Below the pieces are notes generated by a model. It saw only the letters and a list, made by a program, of their open reading frames with translations, was not told the origin of the DNA and ran no database searches. Both the position numbers and the translations under genes were made by a program. A DNA stretch of 64,000 nt. Source: Mycoplasmatota bacterium. Lineage in GTDB: Bacteria; Bacillota_I; Bacilli_A; Acholeplasmatales; Acholeplasmataceae. Location: positions 1,178,001-1,242,000 of the forward strand of contig CP076021.1 of the NCBI GenBank assembly GCA_018622495.1, written 5' to 3'. Below, in pieces: positions 9,086 through 17,919 of this stretch (position 1 is the stretch's first letter; each line of letters starts with the position of its first letter).

Positions 9086-9114
9086 ATTGTAACATATAAT
9101 AAATAAAGATTCAA
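9086..9114 (-). promoter_or_regulatory. Promoter of tRNA-Leu
   Basis: On the minus strand TTGAAT (9109-9114) and TACAAT (9086-9091) are separated by exactly 17 bp, and the tRNA 5' end lies 21 nt downstream of the -10. Confidence 0.75.
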
Positions 9115-9130
9115 TTGATTTTAATAAAGT

Positions 9131-9151
9131 GATAACCAAAGGTTACCACTT
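9131..9151 (-). terminator. Terminator after argS
   Basis: GTGGTAACC, a TTT loop and GGTTATCAC pair on the minus strand with one G-T wobble, and TTTATT follows. It lies 7 nt past the argS stop. Confidence 0.6.
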
Positions 9152-9157
9152 AAAATC

Positions 9158-10813
9158 CTACATTTCTTTTAAAGACTTAATGCCTAATAGATTTAAACAT
9201 TCATTAATAATCAATTGAATAGTTTTCACAAAATACAGATTACTATTTAATATAGTAAGATCATCAACAATGACTTTTTGTTGGCCATAAAAACTATTAA
9301 ATGCTTGTGCTAATGAAATTGCATATTTAGCAATGACACTTGGTGCATTTAAATCTTTAGCACGTATGATATTTGATTGGAATTGATCGAGTAGTTTAAT
9401 TAGTTCAAAATATATATCACCAGCATATACTTGTGCATCTACTTTATCCATATCTATTTTCGTATCTTTTAAAATTGATTCGATTCTAACACTACTATAT
9501 TGTAAATAAGGTCCAGTTTGTCCTTCAAATTTAAGCATATTTTCTAAGCTAAAGTCAACATTTAAATGTCTTTCATTTTTTAAATCATTAAAGACAATAG
9601 CACCAACACCAACTGCTTTAGCAACTTCGTCTTTTTGGCTTAATGAAGGGTTTTTCTCTGTAATAGCATCTTTAGCATCATTAATCGCTTGTAAAATAAC
9701 ATCTTCTAAACGTTTTGTTTTACCGCCTCTGGTGCTCATCTTTTTACCATCAAGCATCACAAGACCAAAATTAACATGTTCAATTTCTACTGGATACTCT
9801 AAAAGTTTTGCAACTTGTGTTAATTGTTTAAAATGTAATTGTTGTTCATTGCCGACAACATAGATTACTTTTTTTGCACCATAATGATCATGTCTATATT
9901 TTAAAGCTGCCAAATCTCTAGTTAAATAAAGTGTTGCACCATCACTACGTTTTATAAGTGCTGGTGGTAAATCTTCACCTAAATCGACTATGGTTGCACC
10001 ATCATCAATTTTAAGTAAACCTTTTTCATCTAATGCTGTTACAACTTCATCCATTTTATCATTATAAAAAGCTTCACCTTCATACGCATCAAATGAAACA
10101 TTTAATATATCATACATGTTCATAAATTCTTCTAAAGATAAATCTCTAAATTGTTTCCATAAAGTTAAATATGCTTCATTACCATTTTCAAGTGCTTTAA
10201 ATACTTCTCTTGCTTGTACTTCTAATGAAGGATCTTCTTTTGCGTCTTCATGAAATCCAACATATAAAGCTTGCAGTTTTTTAATTGGATCTTTTGATAA
10301 GTCTAAAGGTTTCGTTAAACGATTGTATGCAACGATCATTTTACCAAATTGTGTACCCCAGTCACCGAGATGATTAACACCCACAACTTTATAACCTGAC
10401 TTTTCATAAATATTTTTTAAAGCATTACCTATCACTGTAGAACGCAAATGACCGACTGAAAAGCTTTTTGCAATATTAGGTGATGAATAATCAATGACGA
10501 CGGTTTCATTTTTATCTGCTAATGATTTAAATTCATTTAACTCATTTAATACTTTAATAGCATAATCATTTCTATGTAAAAATATATTTAAAAATCCATT
10601 AGTAAAAAGAATCTTTTCTATAGATGGATCATCTAAATCTTCTTTAACTTTGTCAAATACTAATTTAGGATTCATTTTCCATGCTTTTGCTAAACCAAAC
10701 AAAGGTATTGCTAAATCTGCATGTCCATGTTTTGGTGACTCAACAACAAAAGATTGTCCACTATATTTTGATTCTAAATTTAATTTAATGTTTTCTTTAA
10801 TACTATCAATCAT
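9158..10813 (-). CDS. argS: Arginine--tRNA ligase
   Basis: A 551-residue class I synthetase that charges tRNA-Arg. It has an N-terminal additional domain (residues about 1-85). The HIGH-type signature is SSPNIAKSFSVGHLRS near residue 110, the KMSKS-equivalent is KKMSTRGG near residue 355, and the C-terminal DALR anticodon-binding domain contains QYSSVRIESIL. I placed the start at ATG 10813 because AAGGAG lies 7 nt upstream. An upstream in-frame ATG at 10843 would add ten residues that overlap the preceding terminator. Length fits the family. Confidence 0.96.
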   Translation of the reverse strand: MIDSIKENIKLNLESKYSGQSFVVESPKHGHADLAIPLFGLAKAWKMNPKLVFDKVKEDLDDPSIEKILFTNGFLNIFLHRNDYAIKVLNELNEFKSLADKNETVVIDYSSPNIAKSFSVGHLRSTVIGNALKNIYEKSGYKVVGVNHLGDWGTQFGKMIVAYNRLTKPLDLSKDPIKKLQALYVGFHEDAKEDPSLEVQAREVFKALENGNEAYLTLWKQFRDLSLEEFMNMYDILNVSFDAYEGEAFYNDKMDEVVTALDEKGLLKIDDGATIVDLGEDLPPALIKRSDGATLYLTRDLAALKYRHDHYGAKKVIYVVGNEQQLHFKQLTQVAKLLEYPVEIEHVNFGLVMLDGKKMSTRGGKTKRLEDVILQAINDAKDAITEKNPSLSQKDEVAKAVGVGAIVFNDLKNERHLNVDFSLENMLKFEGQTGPYLQYSSVRIESILKDTKIDMDKVDAQVYAGDIYFELIKLLDQFQSNIIRAKDLNAPSVIAKYAISLAQAFNSFYGQQKVIVDDLTILNSNLYFVKTIQLIINECLNLLGIKSLKEM

Positions 10814-10831
10814 TTTTGACTCCTTATTGTT

Positions 10832-10856
10832 AAAAAAAAGCACAATGTGCTTTTTT
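10832..10856 (-). terminator. Terminator between the 10867-11424 gene and argS
   Basis: AAAAGCAC-AAT-GTGCTTTT forms a near-perfect stem, followed on the minus strand by a T run. It lies 11 nt beyond the thioredoxin-like gene, so argS probably has its own promoter or depends on read-through. Confidence 0.8.
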
Positions 10857-10866
10857 ATGTTTTTAC

Positions 10867-11424
10867 TTATGCTGCATCTTCAATTGCTAAAATTGCATCT
10901 TCAAAGAAATCTCTTGAAGCTCGATTAATCGCTTGTGCATCTGTTGTACCATTTGATGTGAATTGAACTGCAACTTCATTATTCATAAATAATATTAATT
11001 GATTTGTACTTGTTGTTACATCTTCATATGTATCAACTAATTCTGCAAATTCATCAGAGTTATCTTCAATATCAAAGAAATAAATGTATTCGCTATAACT
11101 GTCAACATCTAAGCTTTCATAATACTTTTGATATGATCCAAGATAAGCAACCGTTACATCAGATGCTGATGATCCAAATAAAACAATAACATTTTCTTCA
11201 TTTTCTAATTTTTTGACTAATTGTTTATAAGTTAATTCATAGAATGGATGATCTTCTGTAAAATCACTCGTCACAGTTTGTGCACTAAATTCATTATAAA
11301 ATTTTTCACTTGCTGATGGTCTAATGATTAAAACTAATGCTAAAACGATGACTACAAATCCTATGAGTGCATAAATGACTTCTTTTGGTACTTTAGGTTC
11401 TAAATTATGATATTTATTTGCCAT
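10867..11424 (-). CDS. Membrane-anchored protein with a thioredoxin-like domain lacking the CxxC
   Basis: A 185-residue protein. Residues about 15-35 form one transmembrane helix (YALIGFVVIVLALVLII). The rest is an acidic extracytoplasmic domain. The order VIVLFGSSASDVTVAYLGSYQKYY, then a YIYFFDIEDNSDEF strand, then NQLILFMNNEVAVQF resembles a thioredoxin fold in which SSAS occupies the place of the redox motif. The fold assignment is tentative, and without cysteines a redox role is unlikely. Start chosen at ATG 11424 because AGGAGG precedes it and a good promoter lies just upstream. The longer form from 11481 would cover that promoter. Confidence 0.65.
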   Translation of the reverse strand: MANKYHNLEPKVPKEVIYALIGFVVIVLALVLIIRPSASEKFYNEFSAQTVTSDFTEDHPFYELTYKQLVKKLENEENVIVLFGSSASDVTVAYLGSYQKYYESLDVDSYSEYIYFFDIEDNSDEFAELVDTYEDVTTSTNQLILFMNNEVAVQFTSNGTTDAQAINRASRDFFEDAILAIEDAA

Positions 11425-11452
11425 GATAAACCTCCTCGTTTGACTCTTATAA

Positions 11453-11481
11453 ATTATAGCATAAATACATTTGATTATCAA
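11453..11481 (-). promoter_or_regulatory. Promoter of the thioredoxin-like membrane protein gene
   Basis: TTGATA (11476-11481) and TATAAT (11453-11458) on the minus strand with a 17-bp spacer, 29 nt before the start codon. Confidence 0.75.
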
Positions 11482-11507
11482 TTAAAAATTGATTATTATG
11501 ACGTATT

Positions 11508-12785
11508 TTAATTAAAAATACGATTTAATATTTCATCAACATACCTTAGATAATAATTTAAGGTTAATTTATGGGAATTTACGAATTTTGAAAATTTAGG
11601 ATTTGCTTTAATCAGGTCTAAAAACTGCACTTTTTCTTGTTGTGCTTGATATGCAATATGTTGAATTTCAACGTATGTGTCATCTCTATCAAATCCTTCA
11701 TCAATTAAAATATGCAATAAGTTTTGTGCATAAAATATACCATAAGACATATGAATGTTTTCTAACATTTTATTCTCAAATACCACTAAATTATCAATTG
11801 TTTTTACATATCGATTTAACATATAATCTATTAATGATGTTGCATCAACCAATGTAATGCGTTCAACAGATGAATGTGAAATATCACGTTCATGCCACAA
11901 AGCGATTGATTCATATGATGCAATCATATATCCTCTTAAAAGTCTAGCAAGCCCACTAATGTTTTCACTGCTAATTGGGTTTTTCTTATGAGGCATTGCA
12001 GATGATCCTCTTTGTTTTTGACTAAAGGGTTCACTTACTTCTTTAACTTCAGTTCTTGATAAATGTCTAATTTCTACCGCTATTTTTTCTAATTCTGCGC
12101 CAATTTGAGCAATAACACCTATATAGTTTGCATGGCGATCTCTTTGTAGTGTTTGTGTAGAAATAGTCGCACTTTCTAAACCTAATTTCTTAGAAGCTAT
12201 TTTTTCTAATTCAGGTGTATTTGCACTATAGTTTCCTACAGCACCACTAATCTTGCAAACTTCAACATCTTTTGCCGCTTGTCTAAAACGTTCTAATAAA
12301 CGTTTAAAATCTTCATACCATAGACCAAATTTCAGTCCAAAGCTTGTGACTTCTGCATGCATCCCATGAGTTCTTCCCATCACGGGTAAATCTTTATATA
12401 AAATTGCTTTTTGTTTTAATACCTTCATAAATGAAAGTATATCATCAATAATAATTTGATTAGTTTCTTTTAGTAGTAGACCATATGCACTATCAACAAC
12501 ATCTGTTGATGTTAGTCCATAATGTAGATATTTTTTTTCTTCTTGGAGTGTATCCATCACTGCTTTTGTAAATGCAATAACATCGTGTTTAGTTTTCGCT
12601 TCATATGTATAAATATCTTCTAATTTAAACGATGCTTTTTCGATTTTTTCATAAATATCTTTAGAAAATAATCCAAGTTGATACCATGCATAAGATGCTG
12701 CTTTTTCAATCACTAAATATTTTGAAAATTTATTTTCATCTTGCCATAACTTTTTCATTACGTCTCTTTGATAACGTTCAATCAT
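11508..12785 (-). CDS. purB: Adenylosuccinate lyase
   Basis: A 425-residue fumarase/aspartase-superfamily enzyme that acts twice in purine synthesis: SAICAR to AICAR, and adenylosuccinate to AMP. The signature loop GSSAMPHKKNPI carrying the catalytic serine is near residue 261. HYGLTSTDVVDSA and GRTHGMHAEVTSFG are the other conserved regions. Length is typical. It follows purA by 15 nt in the same direction, so the pair encodes the two steps from IMP to AMP. The stop codon lies inside a short AT-rich inverted repeat (CGTATTTT/AAAATACG) without a T run. Confidence 0.96.
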   Translation of the reverse strand: MIERYQRDVMKKLWQDENKFSKYLVIEKAASYAWYQLGLFSKDIYEKIEKASFKLEDIYTYEAKTKHDVIAFTKAVMDTLQEEKKYLHYGLTSTDVVDSAYGLLLKETNQIIIDDILSFMKVLKQKAILYKDLPVMGRTHGMHAEVTSFGLKFGLWYEDFKRLLERFRQAAKDVEVCKISGAVGNYSANTPELEKIASKKLGLESATISTQTLQRDRHANYIGVIAQIGAELEKIAVEIRHLSRTEVKEVSEPFSQKQRGSSAMPHKKNPISSENISGLARLLRGYMIASYESIALWHERDISHSSVERITLVDATSLIDYMLNRYVKTIDNLVVFENKMLENIHMSYGIFYAQNLLHILIDEGFDRDDTYVEIQHIAYQAQQEKVQFLDLIKANPKFSKFVNSHKLTLNYYLRYVDEILNRIFN

Positions 12786-12800
12786 GATATCACCTTTTTC

Positions 12801-14069
12801 TTAAAATATTTCTTCAATCTCAACTGTTTGTACGCGATCAGGTCCTACTGAGAACATACCAATTTTAACATTTACTAATTCACTTAAACGGTTTAAATAA
12901 TTTTTTGCTTGTTCAGGCAGTTGATCAAAAGAAGTAACCCCTGTAATATCTTCATCCCAGCCAGGTAGTGTTTCATATACTGGTATGCATTTTTCATATG
13001 TATGTACATCCGCAGGTACATAATCTATTATTATTCCATCTAATTTATAGTGTGTCACTATTTTAAGCGTTTTAACCCCTGATAAGACATCAAGTAATGT
13101 CACTGCTAAAAATGATAGACCAGATACTCTCTTCGCATGGCGTAAAACGACTGTGTCAAGCCATCCAATACGTCTAGGACGTTTAGTTGTTGTGCCATAT
13201 TCATGACCTCTTTCACGAATTTCGTGAGCTAAATCTCCACTAATTTCACTTGGAAATACACCTTCACCTACACGTGTTGTATAAGCTTTAGTCACACCGA
13301 CTGAACCTTCAAGTAACCAAGGTGCTATACCAGTATTTAGAGGTACTGAAGCTGCTGTTGGACTACTTGATGTAACAAATGGATAAGTACCATGATCAAC
13401 ACATAGCATAATGCCTTGTGCACCTTCAAATAGTATCTTTTTATCTTCTTCAATCCATTGATTTAATAAAAGACTTGTGTCACATACATGTTTTTCTATT
13501 TGTTTTGCATAAGTTTGATAAGTTTCAAATACTTCATCAATATCAAAGGTATCAAAACCAGCATCACTTAGTATTTTATTTTTATAAGGTAGTTCATTTT
13601 CTAAATAAGATTTAAATAATTGAGGATTAATAAATGCTGCCATGCGCAAACCAGTTCGTGCAAATTTATCTGTATAAGTTGGCCCAATACCCTTATGCGT
13701 TGTACCAATTTTTTGGTCAGCTTTCATTAATTCATTAACTTCGTCAATTTTTTTATGAAAAGGTAGCACTACATGTGCTCTATTTGATATATATATTTGA
13801 TATGGTGTTTCTATTTTTGATATTTCATCAACGAAACCTTTAGGATCAATGACCATACCATTTGCCATTACATTCTTGATTTTTGGATTAAAAATACCTG
13901 ATGGTAAAAGATGCAAACTGTATTTATTCCCATCAAAAACAACTGTATGTCCTGCATTGTTTCCACCTTGATAACGAACGACTACTTCTGCTCTTTGTGC
14001 AAGATAATCAGTAATTTTACCTTTACCTTCATCTCCCCATTGACTTCCAACAATTACTATTCTCTTCAT
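12801..14069 (-). CDS. purA: Adenylosuccinate synthetase
   Basis: A 422-residue GTP-dependent enzyme that joins IMP and aspartate. It starts MKRIVIVGSQWGDEGKGK, the phosphate-binding signature with the catalytic Asp. GNNAGHTV, GTTHKGIGPTYTDK and TTTKRPRRIGW are also present. The start at 14069 is chosen because the family begins at this motif and AAGGGG lies upstream. A longer form from 14153 would run back through the promoter. It heads a purA-purB operon under its own consensus-like promoter. Confidence 0.96.
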   Translation of the reverse strand: MKRIVIVGSQWGDEGKGKITDYLAQRAEVVVRYQGGNNAGHTVVFDGNKYSLHLLPSGIFNPKIKNVMANGMVIDPKGFVDEISKIETPYQIYISNRAHVVLPFHKKIDEVNELMKADQKIGTTHKGIGPTYTDKFARTGLRMAAFINPQLFKSYLENELPYKNKILSDAGFDTFDIDEVFETYQTYAKQIEKHVCDTSLLLNQWIEEDKKILFEGAQGIMLCVDHGTYPFVTSSSPTAASVPLNTGIAPWLLEGSVGVTKAYTTRVGEGVFPSEISGDLAHEIRERGHEYGTTTKRPRRIGWLDTVVLRHAKRVSGLSFLAVTLLDVLSGVKTLKIVTHYKLDGIIIDYVPADVHTYEKCIPVYETLPGWDEDITGVTSFDQLPEQAKNYLNRLSELVNVKIGMFSVGPDRVQTVEIEEIF

Positions 14070-14106
14070 ATAAACCCCTTTTATATATTTGTCTATAAAA
14101 CAAAAA

Positions 14107-14153
14107 ATGGCTTTAGCCATGTTGATTTTAGCATAGAAATATAGTTTAGTCAA
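14107..14153 (-). promoter_or_regulatory. purA promoter with a palindrome at the transcription start
   Basis: On the minus strand TTGACT (14148-14153) and TAAAAT (14125-14130) are spaced by 17 bp. The predicted start of transcription, about 14118, falls inside the palindrome ATGGC-TAAA-GCCAT (14107-14120), which is followed by TTTTTTG. It could be a repressor operator or a 5'-end RNA hairpin. It is too close to the start to work as a normal attenuator. Confidence 0.65.
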
Positions 14154-14207
14154 TATTGTCTAAAAACACTAATATGAATAATTATTCATTGTTTTTATTA
14201 TCCTATC

Positions 14208-14236
14208 TTGTTAAACGCTTACAAAGTATGTATAAT
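14208..14236 (+). promoter_or_regulatory. Promoter of glgA
   Basis: TTGTTA (14208-14213), a 17-bp spacer and a perfect TATAAT (14231-14236). The ATG at 14254 follows an AGGTG ribosome binding site. Confidence 0.75.
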
Positions 14237-14253
14237 ATATTTAGGTGATTATT

Positions 14254-15684
14254 ATGAAAGTATATTATTGTAGTTCCGAAGCTTATCCATTTAGTAAATC
14301 CGGTGGTCTTGCAGATGTTGCTGCAGCACTTCCAAAAACATTGCAAAATCATGGCAATCAGCTTAAAGTGTTTATTCCAATGTATCAACAAAATGTCAAT
14401 GATTTAGATGCGCTTGAAAAACTTGGTGAAACAACAATTATAATTGAACAAAAAACATATAAAGCAACTTATTATCACGCAGTATTTGAAGAATTAACAT
14501 ATATTTTGATTTATAACAAACAACTTTTTAATAGAAAGAGATTTTATGGTTATGATGATGATCCGTTGAGATTTCTATTTTTTAATCATGCAATTTTAAG
14601 TTATATTGATAAATTTAGTGATTTCCCAGAAATACTTCACATTAATGATTGGCAAACATCGCTTATACCATTTTTAATTGATGTTGATTATATTAAGAAA
14701 GATGAAGCATTCAAACATATTAAAACATTATTAACCATTCATAATTTAGAAAAACAAGGATCTTTTCCTTTAGAAAATGAAAAATTATTATCTCATAAAA
14801 ATTTTACATATATTCATTTAGATAAACTTAACTTCCTTAAAACTGGTATTATGAGAGCTCATGCAATTAATACTGTAAGTGAGTCTTATCGACAAGAAAT
14901 TTTAACAAGATTTTATGGTTTTAATTTACAAGGCCCCTTAAAATCAAGACAATATCAATTGTTTGGTATATTAAATGGCTTTGATGAAACGTTATATACA
15001 CCAGAAAAAAGCCAGTTTTTAGTACAAAATTATAACGAAAATACATTTGAAATTGGAAAAAAATATAATAAGAAAGCACTCCTTAAACAGTTAAATTTAG
15101 AATATGATGTTGATAAACCAATGATTGCTTTTATAAATCGATTTGCAAGACAAAAAGGTATAGATTTAATGATGCAAATTATGGATGAATATTTAGAAAA
15201 AAATCAGTGTTATCTCATTATTATGGGTCAAGGCGAACCCTTATATGCTTCTTATTTCGAACAACTAAGTAAAAAATATCCAAAACTTGTCTATTATAAA
15301 AATTCTTATCAAATGACTTTATCACATCAAGTTTATGCTGCAAGTGATCTGTTTTTATTACCAAGTTTATTTGAACCTTGTGGACTTAATCAAATGATTG
15401 CAATGAAATTTGGATCTCTACCTATTGTTAGAGAAACTGGTGGATTAAAGGACACCGTGACTCCTTATAATAAATTTACTGGGATTGGTGTTGGTTTTTC
15501 ATTTAAGAATAATGATGAAGATGAACTTAAAGATGCAATTGATCAAGCTTTTGCATTATATCATCACGAAAAGAAGATTTTCAATGATCTTATTCATCAA
15601 GCGATGCATGTCCATCATTCTATGGATAAAATGGCAAATCAATATGAATCACTGTATTTAAAACTTATAGAAAATAAAATATAA
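14254..15684 (+). CDS. glgA: Glycogen synthase (ADP-glucose type)
   Basis: A 476-residue GT5 glycosyltransferase that extends alpha-1,4-glucan from ADP-glucose. The N-terminal ADP-glucose motif reads KSGGLADVAAALPK (family K-x-G-G-L). The C-terminal half has FINRFARQKGIDLM and the EPCGLNQMIAMKFG nucleotide-sugar motif. ATG 14254 is used rather than GTG 14245, since AGGTG lies at the right distance. No other glg gene is adjacent, so partner genes (branching enzyme, ADP-glucose pyrophosphorylase) must be elsewhere or the product is a different glucan. Confidence 0.93.
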   Translation: MKVYYCSSEAYPFSKSGGLADVAAALPKTLQNHGNQLKVFIPMYQQNVNDLDALEKLGETTIIIEQKTYKATYYHAVFEELTYILIYNKQLFNRKRFYGYDDDPLRFLFFNHAILSYIDKFSDFPEILHINDWQTSLIPFLIDVDYIKKDEAFKHIKTLLTIHNLEKQGSFPLENEKLLSHKNFTYIHLDKLNFLKTGIMRAHAINTVSESYRQEILTRFYGFNLQGPLKSRQYQLFGILNGFDETLYTPEKSQFLVQNYNENTFEIGKKYNKKALLKQLNLEYDVDKPMIAFINRFARQKGIDLMMQIMDEYLEKNQCYLIIMGQGEPLYASYFEQLSKKYPKLVYYKNSYQMTLSHQVYAASDLFLLPSLFEPCGLNQMIAMKFGSLPIVRETGGLKDTVTPYNKFTGIGVGFSFKNNDEDELKDAIDQAFALYHHEKKIFNDLIHQAMHVHHSMDKMANQYESLYLKLIENKI

Positions 15685-15705
15685 GAGCTCTTAGGCTCTT
15701 TTTTT
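15683..15705 (+). terminator. Terminator after glgA
   Basis: AAGAGC-TCTTAG-GCTCTT hairpin followed by five more T residues, overlapping the glgA stop. Confidence 0.8.
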
Positions 15706-15718
15706 CATAGCTTTCGCA

Positions 15719-15727
15719 TGCTATACT
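15719..15727 (+). promoter_or_regulatory. Extended -10 promoter abutting the YhhN-like start codon
   Basis: TG-C-TATACT (TG at 15719-15720, -10 at 15722-15727). The ATG at 15734 is exactly where transcription would begin, so the mRNA may be leaderless. No Shine-Dalgarno sequence lies between. Confidence 0.5.
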
Positions 15728-15733
15728 ATGTCT

Positions 15734-16450
15734 ATGAGAAAAAAATTAATTAATCAGTTAAAAACAAATTGGATAACACTACTTTTCATTATGGTTGAAC
15801 TATTATTATGGTTTTTTATTTTATTTATTGATTCACCTTTCGAATTACATGTCATACCATTTGTATCCATTACTTTATGTCTAGTTTATGTACTTCTAAA
15901 CTATAAAAATAACATTGATTATAAAATAATGCTCATAGCTTTCGTATTTACATTAAGTGCAGATTATTTCTTAACACTTACTTCTACACAAACAACACTT
16001 GGTACTTTTTTGTTTTTCTTATCACAACTTATGTTTATGCTTAGACTTCATTTTAATAAAAATAAATTATCTATTAATTCTCTTATACCCTATGCAGTAA
16101 TATTTATGATGCTTAGTATGATTATATTTTTTGCACTTAATACATTTGATTTACTATTGCTAGTAAGTGTTCTCTATTATTCATTTTTATTAATTAATAC
16201 ATTTTATGCTTGGCTTAAAAAAGATAAGTATATAATGTTTGCGATTGCGCTAACACTTTATGTCTTTGCAGACACAATGGTAGGCATAAAAGCAAGTGAC
16301 CCCTATATCACATTTAATCCGCAGTCACTCTTATACTTTTTATCTCATATATCATTTAATATCATATGGTTTTTCTATCTACCATCTCAAGTACTATTTG
16401 CTTTATCCGTAAAATTTAATCACGTTAATAAAGGAGAACAACATGTTTAA
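15734..16450 (+). CDS. YhhN-like (TMEM86/lysoplasmalogenase family) membrane protein
   Basis: A 238-residue protein with about eight hydrophobic helices. FTLSADYFL and LGTFLFFLSQLMFMLRL in the middle and YVFADTMVGIKAS later match the spacing of the conserved Asp-containing segments of the YhhN family, some members of which cleave the vinyl-ether bond of lysoplasmalogens. Assignment is moderate because identity is judged by eye. Two ATGs (15728, 15734) are possible. I favour 15734 because it sits 7 nt after an extended -10 element and neither has a ribosome binding site. The 3' end overlaps the Nudix gene by 8 nt. Confidence 0.7.
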   Translation: MRKKLINQLKTNWITLLFIMVELLLWFFILFIDSPFELHVIPFVSITLCLVYVLLNYKNNIDYKIMLIAFVFTLSADYFLTLTSTQTTLGTFLFFLSQLMFMLRLHFNKNKLSINSLIPYAVIFMMLSMIIFFALNTFDLLLLVSVLYYSFLLINTFYAWLKKDKYIMFAIALTLYVFADTMVGIKASDPYITFNPQSLLYFLSHISFNIIWFFYLPSQVLFALSVKFNHVNKGEQHV

Positions 16451-17012
16451 AGAAATTATTAATTATCAACCTATCAATGAACAAGAAACCACAGATAAAA
16501 AAGCAATGCTAGATTTTATAAAGCATTATGACAATACATTATCTAGAGATAATCTTATTGCTCATTTTACATCATCAGCAATTGTTTTAAATAAAGACTT
16601 TAATAAAATACTATTTGCATATCATAAAATCTATGATTCTTGGGGATGGGTTGGCGGTCATAATGACAATGACCCAGATTTTAAAAAAGTGGCGATTAAG
16701 GAAGCCAAGGAAGAAACAGGCATCTCTAAAGTATTTGCATTTGATGAAATCTTAGGTATTGATACAATCTATGTGCCAAAACATATTAAAAGAGGTCATT
16801 ATGTACCTGATCATCTTCATCTAAATATCACTTATTTATTAATCGCTGATGAACATCAATCAATTATGCATAAACCTGATGAAAACACTGCAGTTAAATG
16901 GTTCACATTAGATGAATATTTATCATATGTGAGTGAACCTCATATGTTACCCATTTATGAGAAACTTTTGATGAAAGCTAAAACATATCAAACAAAAAGC
17001 ATATCACAATGA
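16443..17012 (+). CDS. Nudix hydrolase
   Basis: A 189-residue protein with a Nudix box starting GGHNDNDPDF and continuing KKVAIKEAKEETGI (residues about 77-100). The usual REUxEExGU core reads KEAKEETGI, keeping the metal-binding glutamates. Such enzymes hydrolyse nucleoside diphosphates linked to another moiety; the substrate is not predictable. AAGGAG precedes the ATG, and the gene overlaps the YhhN-like gene by 8 nt, so the two are probably cotranslated. The stop codon is part of the following terminator stem. Confidence 0.85.
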   Translation: MFKEIINYQPINEQETTDKKAMLDFIKHYDNTLSRDNLIAHFTSSAIVLNKDFNKILFAYHKIYDSWGWVGGHNDNDPDFKKVAIKEAKEETGISKVFAFDEILGIDTIYVPKHIKRGHYVPDHLHLNITYLLIADEHQSIMHKPDENTAVKWFTLDEYLSYVSEPHMLPIYEKLLMKAKTYQTKSISQ

Positions 17013-17022
17013 TATGCTTTTA
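16995..17022. terminator. Bidirectional terminator between the Nudix gene and nfo
   Basis: AAAAGCATATCA-CAA-TGATATGCTTTT, with A run and T run on both sides, so it can serve both convergent genes. Confidence 0.85.
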
Positions 17023-17025
17023 TTT

Positions 17026-17919
17026 TTATGATTTATTTGCTACTTTTTCTTTTAAATCTTTATCAAACGTCTTATTTCTAATCATTTGAATTTCTTCAAG
17101 ATAAGGTGCTTTCTTTTCAATAAAAGGTGTTTCTAATATTTTAGGAATATTTTCAAAATCTTTGTGATAAATAACTTTTAATAATGCATCAAAACCAATG
17201 TAACCAAAGCCAAAATTTTCATGTCTATCTTTAGCTGCACCTTTTTCATTTTTAGAATCATTAACATGAAAAACTGAAATATATGATTTACCAACAACTT
17301 CATCAAAGTGTTTAATCACACCATCAAAGTCATTTTTAATGTCATAACCAGCATCATGTGTATGGCATGTATCAAAACATACGCTTACTCTTGATTTATC
17401 ATTAACTTTATCAATGATTTGTTTTAATTCTTCAAAAGTTTTTCCAACTTCATTGCCTTTACCAGCCATTGTTTCAAGTGCAATTCTAATTGTTAAATCT
17501 TTTGTGCGTTGAATCACATCATTTAGTCCTTCAGCAATCCAAATAATTGCTTGTGGTCTATCTTTACCAACAGCACTACCAGGATGTAATACAATCTGTG
17601 TCGCATGCATTTTTGAAGAACGTATTAACTCTTGTGTTAAAAAGTCTGCAGCAAATGCACGTTTTTCAGGATCTGGATTAGCTAGATTCATAATGTATGG
17701 TGCATGAACAACGACATCAGTCTTTGGATCAATCCCTTGAGTTTCCATATATGCAAGTGCTTCATCAATCTTCATGCGATCCAATGATTTTCTTCTTGTG
17801 TTTTGTGGTGCACCTGTATAAATCATAAATGCAGTTTCTTTATAACTTAATGCTTCTTTAACTGATCCTAGATACATATCATCACCACTCATAGAAACAT
17901 GACTACCTATTTTTAGCAT
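17026..17919 (-). CDS. nfo: Endonuclease IV (AP endonuclease)
   Basis: A 297-residue xylose-isomerase-like barrel enzyme that cuts 5' to abasic sites in base excision repair. It begins MLKIGSHVSMSGDDM. Zinc-ligand regions are visible as VLHPGSAVG, IALETMAGKGNEVGK, CFDTCHTHDAGYD, FHVNDSKNEKGAAKDRHENFG and ILETPF, so the three-metal site looks complete. The start overlaps the upstream helicase gene by 17 nt, and AAGGAG lies within the helicase 3' end. Confidence 0.95.
   Translation of the reverse strand: MLKIGSHVSMSGDDMYLGSVKEALSYKETAFMIYTGAPQNTRRKSLDRMKIDEALAYMETQGIDPKTDVVVHAPYIMNLANPDPEKRAFAADFLTQELIRSSKMHATQIVLHPGSAVGKDRPQAIIWIAEGLNDVIQRTKDLTIRIALETMAGKGNEVGKTFEELKQIIDKVNDKSRVSVCFDTCHTHDAGYDIKNDFDGVIKHFDEVVGKSYISVFHVNDSKNEKGAAKDRHENFGFGYIGFDALLKVIYHKDFENIPKILETPFIEKKAPYLEEIQMIRNKTFDKDLKEKVANKS

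Noticed and set aside
14070-14250. Purine riboswitch upstream of purA.
   Set aside because: No aptamer core is seen; only a short palindrome at the promoter.
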